The notes: generated by a model not told the origin, from the sequence alone. DNA of 64,000 nucleotides from Selenomonadaceae bacterium (GCA_017535925.1 JAFXTD010000038.1:1-64000); one strand, 5' to 3'. Shown: positions 17,660-27,456, counted from the stretch's first letter. Numbers and translations are program-made.

Positions 17660-18165
17660 CGTTCAGCCTCTACCTTGCCCGCGTCGAGGCGAAAAAGTAT
17701 CGAGTAAATCATGAAGCCCATGCCCAAGACAATCGCAATGTCCGCAACGTTGAAGACCGGCCAAATTCTGAAGTCAAAAAAATCTACAACGTAGCCCGTC
17801 TGAACTCTGTCGATTAAATTCGCAACCGCGCCGCTCAAAATTGACGTTGCACCGAGTTTGAGGCAGCCGTCGGATTTTTTGAGCAGAGGATAAAAATAAG
17901 CCGTCGCCGCGATTAACACCGCGCCCGTGATTAACAAAAACATTCGCTGATTGGATAAGATGCCGAAAGCCGCGCCCGGATTCAAAACGTAAGTCAAATG
18001 GAACACGTCTTGAATCAGCGGGATTGATTGCCCCGGCACCATCGAGCGCATGACGATATTTTTTGTGAATTGGTCGAGGGCGACGACGCCGAAAAATAAT
18101 GCTTTGTCCCAATGAAGATATACTATTGCAAATACAAGTTCGACGGTCGCGAAAAATTTTTTCAC
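17656..18165 (-). CDS. lspA: Lipoprotein signal peptidase
   Basis: Signal peptidase II, 169 residues, four membrane segments. The catalytic aspartates are in NLIDR and FNVADIAI; LNPGAAFG is also conserved. It cleaves prolipoprotein signal peptides at the inner membrane. GTG start overlaps the divIVA stop (GTGA). The N-terminus MKKFFATVELVFAIVYLHWDKALFFG is longer than usual and variable. Confidence 0.92.
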   Translation of the reverse strand: MKKFFATVELVFAIVYLHWDKALFFGVVALDQFTKNIVMRSMVPGQSIPLIQDVFHLTYVLNPGAAFGILSNQRMFLLITGAVLIAATAYFYPLLKKSDGCLKLGATSILSGAVANLIDRVQTGYVVDFFDFRIWPVFNVADIAIVLGMGFMIYSILFRLDAGKVEAER

Positions 18166-18890
18166 TGTGAGCTCTCCTTATCGAGCACGGGCTTGTAAGT
18201 TTTTGTTTCGTCCGAGACGGCTTTTTCTTTGACGGGCTTTGTGGAAATGTCGACGATATTTGTCGCGGAAGTGTCTTCAACGTCTTTTGAAATTTTTTCG
18301 GGCTTCGGCGGCTCGGCAGGCTTTGAAGTTTCTTCGGGCGGCTTGGGCGTTTCGACGGCTTGAGGTTTTTCTTCGGGCGGCGCAGTCTTGACTTTTTCTT
18401 CGATGTTCGGAAGGTTGTTGATTACGTGATCCGTTATCGCCAATTCCGATTCAAGCATCGTGCGCATTTTCGAGAGGAACGAATTTTTTTCGCGAACAAG
18501 CCCGGCGTAATCCGTCAAAATCGCGTCGCGTTTCACAATGGCACTGTCGATATGTTGCTTTGCCTCGAAGTGCGCCTTGTCACGAATTTGTTGGCATTCA
18601 AGAGCCGCCTGCTCCTTAAGACCTTCGGCATTTTTTCTTGCGGCGGAAATGACCTCGTCTGCCGTGCGTTGAGCCACGATTAAAGTATCGTTCATGGTTT
18701 TTTCCAAGCTGCGATATTTTTCAAGCTCTGTTTCCGTCGAGTAGAGTTGATTTTTCAGGCGTTCGTTTTCTTTCAAAAGCCTTTCGAAATCATCTACAAC
18801 CTTGTCCAAAAAATCGTCGACTTCGTTCTCGCTGTAGCCGCGAAAACTTTTTTTGAATTGGTGGTCGTGAATTTCCATTGGTGTAAGCAA
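18162..18890 (-). CDS. divIVA: DivIVA-family cell-division/polarity protein
   Basis: 242 residues from TTG 18890, eight bases after GGAGGTG. It opens with the canonical LTPMEIHDHQFKKSFRGYSE, then long coiled coil (VDDFERLLKENERLKNQLY) and a proline/acid-rich tail (PPEEKPQAVETPKPPEETSK). Membrane-curvature-sensing scaffold at poles or septum. It lies in the conserved sepF-ylmH-divIVA block upstream of lspA. Confidence 0.92.
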   Translation of the reverse strand: MLTPMEIHDHQFKKSFRGYSENEVDDFLDKVVDDFERLLKENERLKNQLYSTETELEKYRSLEKTMNDTLIVAQRTADEVISAARKNAEGLKEQAALECQQIRDKAHFEAKQHIDSAIVKRDAILTDYAGLVREKNSFLSKMRTMLESELAITDHVINNLPNIEEKVKTAPPEEKPQAVETPKPPEETSKPAEPPKPEKISKDVEDTSATNIVDISTKPVKEKAVSDETKTYKPVLDKESSQ

Positions 18891-18910
18891 AATATAATCA
18901 CCTCCAAATT

Positions 18911-19363
18911 TTATTCGGGAAGTTGTGTTTTAAATTTGGAATCGTATTTGAAGTTGTGCCCGTCCCGCAACATTTCCGGATTTTTATTTTGTGCCTTGTC
19001 GCGTTCTTCAGCCAATTCTTCTGCCAAAAGCCAACCCGCCGCTTCCAACATTGCCACGCTGATTGAAGGCGCGACGAGCTGACCGACTACCGGCACGACT
19101 TTTGAAATTTCTTTGGCGATAATTCTGACGGGCTGTTTTTTCATCGTTGCAACGATTGCATTGATTGCCATGTTCTTTGCGACGGATTCGGTTATCGAGC
19201 CGCCGAAGACCGACGCCAACGCCATTGCCATTGTCGTCATTGTCACGGTATCGGTTGCGAGTCCGACCATAGGCACGGGCACCAAATTTCCTGCCGCCGC
19301 TGCCGCTGCGTGTCCGTGAATAATTTTTCTGCACTTGCTTTTTTCTTCGTCTGTTATCGGCAA
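18911..19363 (-). CDS. DUF697-like small membrane protein
   Basis: 150 residues if started at TTG 19363, about eight bases after AAGGAGG; the longer frame runs back into repeat DNA. Glycine/alanine-rich hydrophobic stretches (HAAAAAAGNLVPVPMVG, AMALASVFGGSITESVAK) and PVVGQLVAPSISVAML resemble the YcjF/DUF697 group. It sits between ylmH and divIVA, a place where Firmicutes often have yggT; that gene is not present. Function unknown. Confidence 0.65.
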   Translation of the reverse strand: MPITDEEKSKCRKIIHGHAAAAAAGNLVPVPMVGLATDTVTMTTMAMALASVFGGSITESVAKNMAINAIVATMKKQPVRIIAKEISKVVPVVGQLVAPSISVAMLEAAGWLLAEELAEERDKAQNKNPEMLRDGHNFKYDSKFKTQLPE

Positions 19364-19385
19364 GAATATCGCCTCCTTAACTGCA

Positions 19386-19416
19386 ATTAGGAATGCGCAA
19401 TGCGTAATGCGCAATT
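19386..19416. repeat. Heptamer repeat array (AATGCGC/TAATGCG flavour)
   Basis: Direct heptamers just 3-prime of ylmH, in the gap before the DUF697-like gene. Confidence 0.75.
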
Positions 19417-20206
19417 AAAAAAATCTTTTCAGCAAAACGCCGACACGACCTTTTTTGGTTTGCCCGCGCACTTCGGCAATTTCAACTCGTCCGCGCCCGC
19501 GCATACTCAACACATCGCCTTCCTTGACCGATTGCGAAGTATTCTTGACGGTCTGCCAGTTGAGTTTGATTTTTTCCGCCAAAATTTCCGTCGCCGCTTT
19601 GTTTCGTGACATGCCGAAGCCTGCCGCCGCTATCGAATCCGCTCGCAACGAGGCAACGGTCGCTCTGATTTCTTTTATGCGTTCTTCTTTGGCGGAAATA
19701 TTTTCGGGCTCGTCAAGTGAAACTTTAACCGACGTTGAGCCGATTTGCGTCAAGTTCGCCGTGAAGTAGTCGCACATTTTTTTATCGACGAGAATTCTTG
19801 CACAATCCTTTGTCGCGATAATGTCGCCGATAAATTCGCGGTCGACACCCAAAGCCATGATTGAGCCGAGCACATCGCGATGACCGAGCCGGGCAAATTC
19901 GCCGTTCCATTCCGCTTTGATAACCGCAATTTCAAAATTGGGCGTGCCTTTGAAGTCCTCGTGACAAAAGGCGGCGCGTTGACGTTCGGCTCCGCGATAG
20001 CCGCCGTATAAATCGACGTTGAGGGAGCCGAGACTGTTGGCAATGACGCCTGCCATTTCCTGTTCGAAAGGTGAAAGAAAGCCCGTGAGTTTGCACTTGC
20101 GATTTTTAATTGTCTGCATTGCAAAATCGACGAGCTTAACGGCGGTCGCCTCGCCTTCGGTGCCTTTGTAGTATCGAATAATTTTTTCCTTTGCATCCTG
20201 CAACAT
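19415..20206 (-). CDS. ylmH: YlmH, S4-domain RNA-binding protein
   Basis: 263 residues. The N-terminal domain has GFLSPFEQEMAG and HRDVLGSIMALGVDREFIGDI, the YlmH signature; the C-terminal S4 domain reads AATEILAEKIKLNWQTVKNTSQSVKEGD. B. subtilis YlmH is a ribosome-associated protein encoded beside sepF and divIVA. Nine bases separate it from sepF. Confidence 0.88.
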   Translation of the reverse strand: MLQDAKEKIIRYYKGTEGEATAVKLVDFAMQTIKNRKCKLTGFLSPFEQEMAGVIANSLGSLNVDLYGGYRGAERQRAAFCHEDFKGTPNFEIAVIKAEWNGEFARLGHRDVLGSIMALGVDREFIGDIIATKDCARILVDKKMCDYFTANLTQIGSTSVKVSLDEPENISAKEERIKEIRATVASLRADSIAAAGFGMSRNKAATEILAEKIKLNWQTVKNTSQSVKEGDVLSMRGRGRVEIAEVRGQTKKGRVGVLLKRFF

Positions 20207-20215
20207 TACGCCATC

Positions 20216-20740
20216 TCACATTCTACGAGTAAGCCATGAGAAATCTTTTTCCTGCTTGGGCTCTTCCTTGTTGAAGGTAACCATGACGGTTCGCGGCGTG
20301 CAAACGAAAACGTATTCGCTGACTTGCTGAACGTCGCCGTCGATTGCGTAAGTCGTGCCCAATGCGAAGTCGATAATCCGCCGCGCATGTTCGGGGTTTG
20401 TGTCTTCCAAGTTAATTATGACGGGCACATCCTCGCGCAAGCAATCGGCGATAACTTTTGCGTCGTCGTCGAAATTTTTCGGTCTGACCGTCGTGATTTT
20501 TGATTTTACCATAGGTTTGGCAGTATTGTTGTTTGTCATTAAATTATCCCTCGCCGTCATTGCCGAATTGAAGTCAACTATTTTGTGTCCCGACAGATTT
20601 TCGGGCGGCGGTTGAATTGGGGGTTCGTTTTGTTCGGGTTGTGCGTTCGGCAATTCATCTTTTTTACTCATTGTGGCTTCCTTCTCTCCTTCTTTTTCTG
20701 ACAGTCCGAGAGACCGGGTTACTCTGTTTATAATTTCCAT
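20216..20740 (-). CDS. sepF: SepF, FtsZ-anchoring division protein
   Basis: 174 residues. It begins MEIINRVTRSLGL, an amphipathic membrane helix, then a long disordered linker (EQNEPPIQPPPENLSGH) and the SepF core: VRPKNFDDDAKVIADCLREDVPVIINLE, EHARRIIDFALGTTYAIDG and YVFVCTPRTVMV. It tethers FtsZ to the membrane. GAGGAG precedes the ATG. A MITE separates it from yggS, which is normally immediately upstream. Confidence 0.9.
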   Translation of the reverse strand: MEIINRVTRSLGLSEKEGEKEATMSKKDELPNAQPEQNEPPIQPPPENLSGHKIVDFNSAMTARDNLMTNNNTAKPMVKSKITTVRPKNFDDDAKVIADCLREDVPVIINLEDTNPEHARRIIDFALGTTYAIDGDVQQVSEYVFVCTPRTVMVTFNKEEPKQEKDFSWLTRRM

Positions 20741-20765
20741 TCACTCAAACTCCTCTCACTGAATT

Positions 20766-20815
20766 TAGTGATTAGTGGTTAGCTGTTAGCTGTTAGAAAC
20801 TGGTTCCTGGTTCCT
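20766..20815. repeat. Heptamer repeats (TTAGTGG, TTAGCTG and TTCCTGG flavours)
   Basis: Three flavours in direct succession on the left side of MITE copy C. Confidence 0.75.
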
Positions 20816-21032
20816 GGGGGCTTTTGGTAAATTAAATCGGCGTCTTCGATTAAGCGTTTTAAAGACTTTTATTTTTTAAATCTACTTTTCTTTTGTTCGC
20901 CCAAAAGAAAAGTAGCAAAAGAAAAGGGCGTTGAACCGGCGGATGAACATCCTGTTCATATCGCCGGCGGCCGTCATCCATGACGGCCGGGCATTCGCCA
21001 ACCGCTACTTTTGAATTTACCAACACGCTCTA
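20816..21032. mobile_element. MITE-like element, copy C, reverse orientation
   Basis: Left end GGGGGCTTTTGGTAAATT, right end AATTTACCAACACGCTC then TA. The whole core is inverted relative to copies A, B and E: CAAAAGAAAAGTAG hairpin first, then the GATGAACAT/ATGTTCATC-type hairpin and the GGCCGTC palindrome. It splits yggS from sepF. Confidence 0.78.
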
Positions 21033-21707
21033 GTTCCTACTTCCTAGTTCCTGGTTCCTACTTCCGAAAATGGCGGTGCCGATTCGAACGACGTTTGCGC
21101 CTTCCTCGACTGCGATTTTGTAATCGTGCGTCATGCCCATTGAGAGGAAGTCGAAATTTTCCCGCGAGGTTTTCAGCTCGTCGAAGAGAGAGCGCATTTG
21201 CCTGAACAGCGGGCGACATTCACGGGCGTCGGGAAAATTCGGCGCGATCATCATCAGCCCGCGCAGTCGTAAATTTTTTGCCTCGTCGACGAAATTTATC
21301 AGCGCATTTAAATCCTCAAGCATGACGCCCGACTTTTGAGGTTCCCGCGCCGCGTTCACTTGAATCAAAATATCTTGCACCTTGTCGATTGACTTTGCCG
21401 CCTTGTCGAGGGCAGCCGCCAAGTGTTCGCTGTCGACCGATTGAATCACGTCGAAGAGTTTGACCGCCGCCTTGACTTTGTTTGTCTGCAAGTGCCCGAT
21501 TAAATGACGGATGACTTTTCTGTCAAGCGTTTGGAATTTTTCGGCAGCCTCTTGCACACGATTTTCTCCAATATCGGTTGCGCCCGCGTCGATAGCCTCG
21601 CGCATGAGTTCAACGCCGTGATTTTTTGTAACCGCGACCAAAATTATTTCCGAAGCGAAAGAGTCGAGCTCCGCTTTTATCGCCTGAAAATTTTTTGCCA
21701 CGCTCAA
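21030..21707 (-). CDS. yggS: YggS/PROSC-family PLP homeostasis protein
   Basis: 225 residues from TTG 21707, eight bases after GGAGGTG. Fold-type III PLP-binding barrel: VAVTKNHGVELMREAIDAG holds the cofactor lysine, then IGENRVQE, HLIGHLQTNK, MRGLMMI-like segment LRLRGLMMIAP and LSMGMTHDYKIAVEEG. Binds PLP and buffers it; the family is often in the sepF operon. After the normal end TAIFGSRN the frame continues QELGSRN through an AGGAACT heptamer array that supplies the stop. Confidence 0.88.
   Translation of the reverse strand: MSVAKNFQAIKAELDSFASEIILVAVTKNHGVELMREAIDAGATDIGENRVQEAAEKFQTLDRKVIRHLIGHLQTNKVKAAVKLFDVIQSVDSEHLAAALDKAAKSIDKVQDILIQVNAAREPQKSGVMLEDLNALINFVDEAKNLRLRGLMMIAPNFPDARECRPLFRQMRSLFDELKTSRENFDFLSMGMTHDYKIAVEEGANVVRIGTAIFGSRNQELGSRN
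21032..21066. repeat. Heptamer repeat (TTCCTAG/TTCCTGG), overlapping yggS 3-prime end
   Basis: Five direct units; on the minus strand they encode the last residues and stop of YggS. Confidence 0.8.
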
Positions 21708-21746
21708 ATGTCGTTCACCTCCACATAAAAATTTTTTCACATGCAT

Positions 21747-21775
21747 ATATTAAACCAGTTGGCTTTTCGCGTCAA
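21747..21775 (-). promoter_or_regulatory. Sigma-70 promoter of the yggS-sepF division run
   Basis: TTGACG, 17 bases, TAATAT on the minus strand, about 40 bases before the yggS start. It is back to back with the ugd promoter. Confidence 0.8.
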
Positions 21776-21822
21776 TGAAATTAGCTTGAAGAAATTTTCC
21801 GCGCCAAAAATTTTATAAGTCT

Positions 21823-21851
21823 TTGACACGCAGAAAATTTTTTGCTATCGT
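21823..21851 (+). promoter_or_regulatory. Sigma-70 promoter of ugd
   Basis: TTGACA, 17 bases ending TTTTTTGC, TATCGT. It shares the T-run-GC spacer with the secA and TPR-gene promoters. Confidence 0.7.
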
Positions 21852-21873
21852 TGCCGCGAGGAGGAGATACCTT

Positions 21874-23112
21874 TTGAAAAAAATTATCGCAATCGCCGGG
21901 CTCGGTTACGTCGGACTTTCTATGGCGACGCTCTTGGCACAAAACAATCGCGTGCTTGCCGTCGACGTGTCCGCAGAAAAAGTCGACATGGTAAACAAGC
22001 GTCAATCGCCCATTCAAGACGAGTACATTGAAAAATTTTTTGCCGAACGTAAGCTTGACCTCACTGCCACGCTCGACGCTCAAGCGGCTTATGCGGCGGC
22101 GGACTTCGTGATTATCGCCGTGCCCACAAATTACGATCCGAAGAAAAATTTTTTCGACACTTCAGCCGTCCGCGCAGTCATTGAAAAAGTTTTGGCAAGC
22201 GGCTCCGAAGCTTTCATGGTTATCAAAAGTACAATACCCGTCGGCTTCGTGAAGTCTGTCAGCGAAAAATATTCCACCGATAAAATTTTGTTCAGCCCGG
22301 AATTTTTGCGCGAATCCAAAGCTCTTTACGACAACCTCTATCCCTCGCGAATCATCGTCGGCACAAATCTTGACGACGCCGCGCAGCTTGCCCAAGCAAA
22401 AGAATTCGCCGAGCTTCTTCAAGAGGGTGCGGTCAAAAAAAATATTCCAACGCTGATTATGGGTTCGACGGAGGCGGAGGCGGTCAAGCTTTTTGCAAAC
22501 ACTTATCTTGCCTTGCGCGTTGCTTACTTCAACGAGCTGGACACCTACGCAGAAGTCAAAGGGCTCAACACGCAAGATATTATTCGAGGCGTTTGTTGCG
22601 ACCCGCGTATCGGCGACCAATACAACAATCCTTCGTTCGGCTACGGAGGCTACTGCTTGCCCAAAGACACAAAGCAACTCTTGGCGAATTATCAAGACGT
22701 GCCGGAAAATTTGATTGAGGCAATCGTCAACAGCAACCGCACCCGAAAAGATTTTATCGCCGAAAGAGTTTTGGAAATTTCAAATGCTTACACGGCAAAC
22801 GAAAATTTTTCTTCCGACCGCGAGGGCGAAGTCATAATCGGCGTGTGGCGTTTGGCAATGAAGACCGGCAGCGACAACTTCCGCCAATCGTCGATTCAAG
22901 GCATCATGAAACGAATCAAGGCTAAGGGCGCAACCGTAATTGTTTATGAACCTTCGTTGCCCGACGGCTCAACTTTTTTCGGCAGCCGCGTCGTAAATGA
23001 TGTTGCCGATTTCAAACGCTTGAGCCGATGCATTATCGCCAATCGCTACGACAGCGCACTTGACGACGTTAAAGAAAAAGTTTACACGCGTGACCTTTTC
23101 AAACGCGATTAA
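21874..23112 (+). CDS. ugd: UDP-glucose 6-dehydrogenase family protein
   Basis: 412 residues from TTG 21874, eight bases after GAGGAG. Rossmann start [36 protein letters not shown]; and the catalytic cysteine in [15 protein letters not shown]. It oxidises a UDP-sugar (probably UDP-glucose to UDP-glucuronate) with two NAD+, for capsule or envelope polysaccharide. UDP-galactopyranose mutase at 32.2 kb and two sugar-decorating genes fit such a role. Divergent from yggS and followed by its own terminator. Confidence 0.88.
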   Translation: MKKIIAIAGLGYVGLSMATLLAQNNRVLAVDVSAEKVDMVNKRQSPIQDEYIEKFFAERKLDLTATLDAQAAYAAADFVIIAVPTNYDPKKNFFDTSAVRAVIEKVLASGSEAFMVIKSTIPVGFVKSVSEKYSTDKILFSPEFLRESKALYDNLYPSRIIVGTNLDDAAQLAQAKEFAELLQEGAVKKNIPTLIMGSTEAEAVKLFANTYLALRVAYFNELDTYAEVKGLNTQDIIRGVCCDPRIGDQYNNPSFGYGGYCLPKDTKQLLANYQDVPENLIEAIVNSNRTRKDFIAERVLEISNAYTANENFSSDREGEVIIGVWRLAMKTGSDNFRQSSIQGIMKRIKAKGATVIVYEPSLPDGSTFFGSRVVNDVADFKRLSRCIIANRYDSALDDVKEKVYTRDLFKRD

Positions 23113-23118
23113 AAAATT

Positions 23119-23153
23119 ATCCCTCGCCAAAAATTTGCGGCAAGGGATTTTTT
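23119..23153 (+). terminator. Terminator after ugd
   Basis: ATCCCT...AGGGAT stem with GCC/GGC inside, then T6. Confidence 0.85.
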
Positions 23154-23154
23154 C

Positions 23155-23232
23155 AATTAGGAATTAGGAATTAGGAATTGGGAATTAAATTCTCAATTCA
23201 TTCCCCATTCCCCATTCCCAATTCCAAATTGA
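23155..23232. repeat. Heptamer repeat array (TTAGGAA/ATTCCCC flavour)
   Basis: ATTAGGA units facing ATTCCCC/ATTCCCA units, between the ugd terminator and the secA promoter. Confidence 0.85.
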
Positions 23233-23241
23233 TAGAAAAAT

Positions 23242-23270
23242 TTGCGGCAAGGATTTTTTTTTGCTATCAT
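23242..23270 (+). promoter_or_regulatory. Sigma-70 promoter of secA
   Basis: TTGCGG, 17 bases ending TTTTTTTTTGC, TATCAT; 30 bases before the TTG start. Confidence 0.7.
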
Positions 23271-23300
23271 GAAGAAAATTCTTGGCAAGGAGTGATAAGC

Positions 23301-25934
23301 TTGTTCGGATTCGGATTCTTAAAAAGATTTTTGGGCGACAACAACGACAAGGAAATAAAACGCTTGCAAAAGACGGTGGATAAAATTAATGCGCTGGAGT
23401 CGGAATTTCAAAATTACACCGACGATAAACTTGCCTCGTCGACGGAAAAATTTCGCGAACGACTTCAAGCGGGCGAAACTTTGGAAAATATTTTGCCCGA
23501 AGCCTTTGCCGTCTGCAGAGAAGCCTCGCGCAGAGTTTTGGGCATGAGGCATTTCGACGTTCAACTTATGGGCGGCATGTGTCTTCACGAAGGAAAAATC
23601 GCCGAAATGAAAACCGGCGAAGGTAAAACTCTCGTGGCGACGTTGCCCGTTTATCTCAACGCGCTCGAAGGCAAAGGCGTCCACATGGTCACCGTCAACG
23701 ATTACCTCGCCCGCCGCGATTCGGAATGGATGGGACAACTTTACAACTTTCTCGGCTTGAGCGTCGGCTTGATTCTGCACGACATGGACTTCCCCGAACG
23801 CAAACATTCCTACAACTGCGACGTGACGTTTGGCACGAACAACGAATTCGGCTTCGACTATCTGCGCGACAACATGGTCGTTCACGAGGAGCAAATGGTT
23901 CAGCGTCCGTTGCATTATGCGATTGTCGACGAGGTTGACTCGATTTTGATTGACGAGGCACGCACGCCGCTGATTATTTCCGGTCCCGGTCAAAAGTCTA
24001 CGGAAATGTATTCGGTCATGGCGCGAGCCGTTGCGAACTTGAAAGAAGGCGACGATTACAAAGTCGACGAGAAACAAAAGACGGTTGCTCCAAATGATGA
24101 GGTTGTCCCGAAGATTGAAAAGTTCTTGGGGATTCAAAATCTCTACGCGCCCGAAAATATCGAGTTGAGTCACTGCTTCACGATGGCTCTGCGTGCAAAG
24201 GCTTTAATGAAACGCGACCGCGATTACGTCGTGCGCGACAACGAAATTATAATCGTCGACGAATTCACGGGACGACTTATGACGGGGCGCAGATATTCCG
24301 ACGGACTTCATCAAGCTATCGAAGCTAAAGAAGGCGTGAGGATTCAGCGCGAGTCACAAACTTTGGCGACGATAACTTTCCAAAATTATTTCCGCATGTA
24401 TGACAAGCTTGCGGGCATGACAGGCACAGCCAAGACCGAAGAGGATGAGTTCCTCAAAATTTACAAGCTGCCCGTCGTCGTCATTCCGACCAACAAACCC
24501 GTTTGCCGCATCGACCACCCCGACGTTGTCTACAAGAACAAACGCGCCAAATATCGCGCCGTCACAAATTTGGTTGAGCAAGTTCACGACAAAGGGCAAC
24601 CCGTCCTTATCGGCACGACCTCGATTGAGCAATCGGAAGAATTGAGCGGCTACCTCAAAAAGCGCGGCATTCCTCACAGCGTCCTCAATGCGAAATTTCA
24701 TGAGAAGGAAGCGCAGATTGTTGCCGACGCAGGTCAAAGAGGAGTTGTGACAATCGCGACGAACATGGCGGGGCGCGGCACCGATATTAAACTTGGCGAA
24801 GGCGTTCCCGAACTGGGCGGGCTTTTCATAGTCGGCACGGAGCGTCACGAATCACGGCGAATCGATAATCAGCTGCGCGGGCGTTCCGGTCGTCAAGGTG
24901 ACCCCGGCGAATCAAGATTTTACATTTCGTTGGAAGATGATTTAATGCGGCTGTTCGCTTCGGAGAATATAGCCAAAGTCATGGACAAATTGGGCATGGA
25001 AGAGGACGAGCCGATTGAACACACGCTGATAACTCGTTCGATTGAACACGCGCAGAAAAAAGTTGAGGCGAGGAACTTTGACATTCGCAAGCACGTTTTG
25101 GAATATGATGACGTAATGAATCAGCAGCGCGAAATTTTGTACGGCGAGCGGAAAAAAATTTTGCGAGGAGAAAATTTGCGCGACAACATACGCGGCATGG
25201 TCAATCACATAATCAAGCAGGAAATGAATCAATACGCGAACGAAAAACTTTATCCCGAAGAGTGGCAACTTGACGAGCTGATAAAAGATGCCGAAAAAAT
25301 TTTCGCACCCGTCGGAGCTTTGAAAGTTTCGGAACTGGAAAAGATGAGCCGCGACGAACTCAAAGAGACTTTGGAAAAATTGGCGGAAGACACTTACAAA
25401 CAGCGCGAGGCAATGTTTACGGCGGAAGTCATGCGCGAGCTGGAAAAAGTCGTCATGCTTCGAATCGTCGACAACAAATGGATGGAACACCTCGACCACA
25501 TGGACATGTTGCGCGAAGGAATCAACTTGAGAGCCTACGGGCAACGTGCACCGCTTGTCGAATACAAAATCGAGGCTTTGGCTATGTTCGAGGAAATGGA
25601 AGGCGCAATTCAAGACCAAATCGCAGCGACGATGTATCACGTTGCGGTTGTCCAAAATGCTCCGCCGCCCGAAGAAGACGAGGAAGAAATTTCCGACGCG
25701 CCGCCCGAACCTTCGGCAAAAGATGTTCGCGAGGCAGAATCAATCGTTAAACGCGAGCAGGCAAAAGTCGAGGACAGACTTCAAACCGCACGAGCCTCTC
25801 ACGGCGAAGAAACTTCACCTGCCGAAAGTCAAAAGCGAGCCAAGACTGCCGACGGCAAAAAAATAGGGCGCAATGACCCTTGCCCCTGCGGTTCCGGAAA
25901 AAAATATAAAAACTGTTGCGGCAGAAATAAATAG
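23301..25934 (+). CDS. secA: SecA preprotein translocase ATPase
   Basis: 877 residues from TTG 23301, about eight bases after AAGGAG; the longer frame is promoter and repeat DNA. Walker [49 protein letters not shown] and [13 protein letters not shown] helicase motifs are complete. The C-terminus ends with the SecB/phospholipid zinc site [14 protein letters not shown]. Drives post-translational export through SecYEG. No prfB follows; the next gene is a poly-C-tract methyltransferase 12 bases downstream. Confidence 0.96.
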   Translation: MFGFGFLKRFLGDNNDKEIKRLQKTVDKINALESEFQNYTDDKLASSTEKFRERLQAGETLENILPEAFAVCREASRRVLGMRHFDVQLMGGMCLHEGKIAEMKTGEGKTLVATLPVYLNALEGKGVHMVTVNDYLARRDSEWMGQLYNFLGLSVGLILHDMDFPERKHSYNCDVTFGTNNEFGFDYLRDNMVVHEEQMVQRPLHYAIVDEVDSILIDEARTPLIISGPGQKSTEMYSVMARAVANLKEGDDYKVDEKQKTVAPNDEVVPKIEKFLGIQNLYAPENIELSHCFTMALRAKALMKRDRDYVVRDNEIIIVDEFTGRLMTGRRYSDGLHQAIEAKEGVRIQRESQTLATITFQNYFRMYDKLAGMTGTAKTEEDEFLKIYKLPVVVIPTNKPVCRIDHPDVVYKNKRAKYRAVTNLVEQVHDKGQPVLIGTTSIEQSEELSGYLKKRGIPHSVLNAKFHEKEAQIVADAGQRGVVTIATNMAGRGTDIKLGEGVPELGGLFIVGTERHESRRIDNQLRGRSGRQGDPGESRFYISLEDDLMRLFASENIAKVMDKLGMEEDEPIEHTLITRSIEHAQKKVEARNFDIRKHVLEYDDVMNQQREILYGERKKILRGENLRDNIRGMVNHIIKQEMNQYANEKLYPEEWQLDELIKDAEKIFAPVGALKVSELEKMSRDELKETLEKLAEDTYKQREAMFTAEVMRELEKVVMLRIVDNKWMEHLDHMDMLREGINLRAYGQRAPLVEYKIEALAMFEEMEGAIQDQIAATMYHVAVVQNAPPPEEDEEEISDAPPEPSAKDVREAESIVKREQAKVEDRLQTARASHGEETSPAESQKRAKTADGKKIGRNDPCPCGSGKKYKNCCGRNK

Positions 25935-25946
25935 GAGGCTTTTATC

Positions 25947-26660
25947 ATGCCGGAAAATCAAATTGTAAATACCCCCCCCCCGGTTTACCCGTTCCCGTTA
26001 ACGATAACTAAAATTCCAGGTATAACTACGCCATTTGCTTATCGTCCGTGCGACACCTGGGTAATTGACCAAATTTTTAAAAATGACGACTACAGACTGC
26101 CGACGATTAAAAATTTCCAACCAAAATTGATTCTGGACTGCGGAGGCAATATCGGCTGTGCGGCAGTCTACTTCGCGAACAAATTCCCCGCCGCGCAGAT
26201 TTATTCCGTCGAGCCCGAAAAAAATAATTTTTTGCTCTTGCGTTTGAATACGGCTCTGTACGGAAATATTCATCCGCTCAAATCCGCGCTGTGGGACAAA
26301 GAAACCTTTATCAACGTGGAGACGGAAGGACATGGCGTTGGCGACTTCATGACGTTTGAAACGACGGCTGACGACCCCGAAGCTTTCAGGACGACGACCG
26401 TTGGCAAGCTCCTCGCCGAATCGGGCTTTGACGAAATCGATTTGCTCAAGATTGACATTGAAGGCGCGGAAAAAGAAGTCTTCGGCGCGCCCGACGTTGA
26501 CAAGTGGCTTTCGAAAGTCAAAGTGCTGACGATTGAATTGCACGACCGCATGAAATTCGGTTGCTCTTACGAATTCTTCAAGTCAATCTCAAAATATAAA
26601 TGGTTCTTTGCACAGCGCGGCGAGAATTTGATTTTTATCCGCGAAAGTTTGATGGTGTGA
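25947..26660 (+). CDS. FkbM-family methyltransferase with C10 tract
   Basis: 237 residues. Class I methyltransferase: [19 protein letters not shown] as motif [17 protein letters not shown] as motif II, and [17 protein letters not shown], the FkbM signature. Likely O-methylates a sugar or glycolipid. Codons 9-12 are a run of ten C (25972-25981) that is in frame here. With nine C the frame stops after CGGTTTACCCGTTCCCGT; with eleven it stops ten codons after the tract. That is the hallmark of a phase-variable surface-modification gene. AGGAGG precedes the ATG; it may be read through from secA. Confidence 0.85.
   Translation: MPENQIVNTPPPVYPFPLTITKIPGITTPFAYRPCDTWVIDQIFKNDDYRLPTIKNFQPKLILDCGGNIGCAAVYFANKFPAAQIYSVEPEKNNFLLLRLNTALYGNIHPLKSALWDKETFINVETEGHGVGDFMTFETTADDPEAFRTTTVGKLLAESGFDEIDLLKIDIEGAEKEVFGAPDVDKWLSKVKVLTIELHDRMKFGCSYEFFKSISKYKWFFAQRGENLIFIRESLMV
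25972..25981. repeat. Poly-C tract C10
   Basis: Ten uninterrupted C within codons 9-12 of the FkbM gene; the longest C run in the window. Confidence 0.95.
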
Positions 26661-26663
26661 CGG

Positions 26664-27266
26664 TCAAAGCTTGATACCCAAATCCCACGAGGCGGGCCAA
26701 TATCTTTCTGCAATGTCGAGGATCGGCGGAACAAGTTCCTCGACGTTTTTTATTTTGTTAAGTCTCCATTCGTCGCCGCGCCTGTCGAATTCCAAAACGA
26801 AATTCAACACGTCAATCATTCTGCCGTAGCTTGAGGCATCGCCGACCATTTTAACCGCAAGCGTCGCCTTGTCGCCCGAAATTTTTTCTTCGCCGAAGTC
26901 AGCGTGAACTGCCTTAAGCAACCTGTCCAATTCGGCGGCAAGAAATTTAATCGGTGTCGCGGAAAAATTTTTTGCGTCCTTGAAAGTTCCGTCGAAGTAG
27001 GCGGCAATGACTTTGTTAATCAAGCCGAGATGCACGCCGCGAAATTTTTCATTGTAAAGCCTCAAAATCCTCGATCCGAACTTGAAAAACAAATCTTTCG
27101 GATAAAGCTCATGAAACTTCGCGCAGTTCTTGGCGAGGACATCGGTTGCCTCGTCGTAGCCGATATTTTCCAAAGCCTTCAAGTCGACACGGGCAAAAAA
27201 TTCTTCACTGTCACGATTGTTTATCGCCGCCAAAATATTTTTCAATTCGTCTTGCGGTGAATCCAA
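26664..27266 (-). CDS. Hypothetical protein
   Basis: About 200 residues, alpha-helical by composition, no signal peptide, no family recognised. TTG 27266 lies nine bases after AAGGAG; ATG 27275 is too close to that site. Features: DSPQDELKNILAAINNRD at the start, CAKFHELYPKDLFFKFGSRI mid-protein, tryptophan-rich end ERYWPASWDLGIKL. It faces the FkbM gene, three bases apart, and its upstream side is a truncated MITE, so its promoter may be inside that element. Confidence 0.6.
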   Translation of the reverse strand: MDSPQDELKNILAAINNRDSEEFFARVDLKALENIGYDEATDVLAKNCAKFHELYPKDLFFKFGSRILRLYNEKFRGVHLGLINKVIAAYFDGTFKDAKNFSATPIKFLAAELDRLLKAVHADFGEEKISGDKATLAVKMVGDASSYGRMIDVLNFVLEFDRRGDEWRLNKIKNVEELVPPILDIAERYWPASWDLGIKL

Positions 27267-27283
27267 ATCAATCATCTCCTTAT

Positions 27284-27456
27284 TCAAAAGCAGCGGTGAG
27301 AGAAAACCCGGCCGCACACGGACGTGCGGCCGCCGCGACTTAAAACCCGGAAGGTTTTATAGCGGTCAACGCCCTTTTCTTTTGCTACTTTTCTTTTGGG
27401 CGAACAAAAGAAAAGTAGATTTTAAATATAAAACTTAATTGAACGCTCAATCGAAG
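27284..27456. mobile_element. MITE-like element, copy D, both ends lost
   Basis: Core only: CCCGGCCGCAC/GTGCGGCCG palindrome, an ACCCGGAAGGTTTT hairpin variant, then CTACTTTTCTTTTG/CAAAAGAAAAGTAG and GAACGCTCAATCG. The terminal repeats are not visible. Confidence 0.68.
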
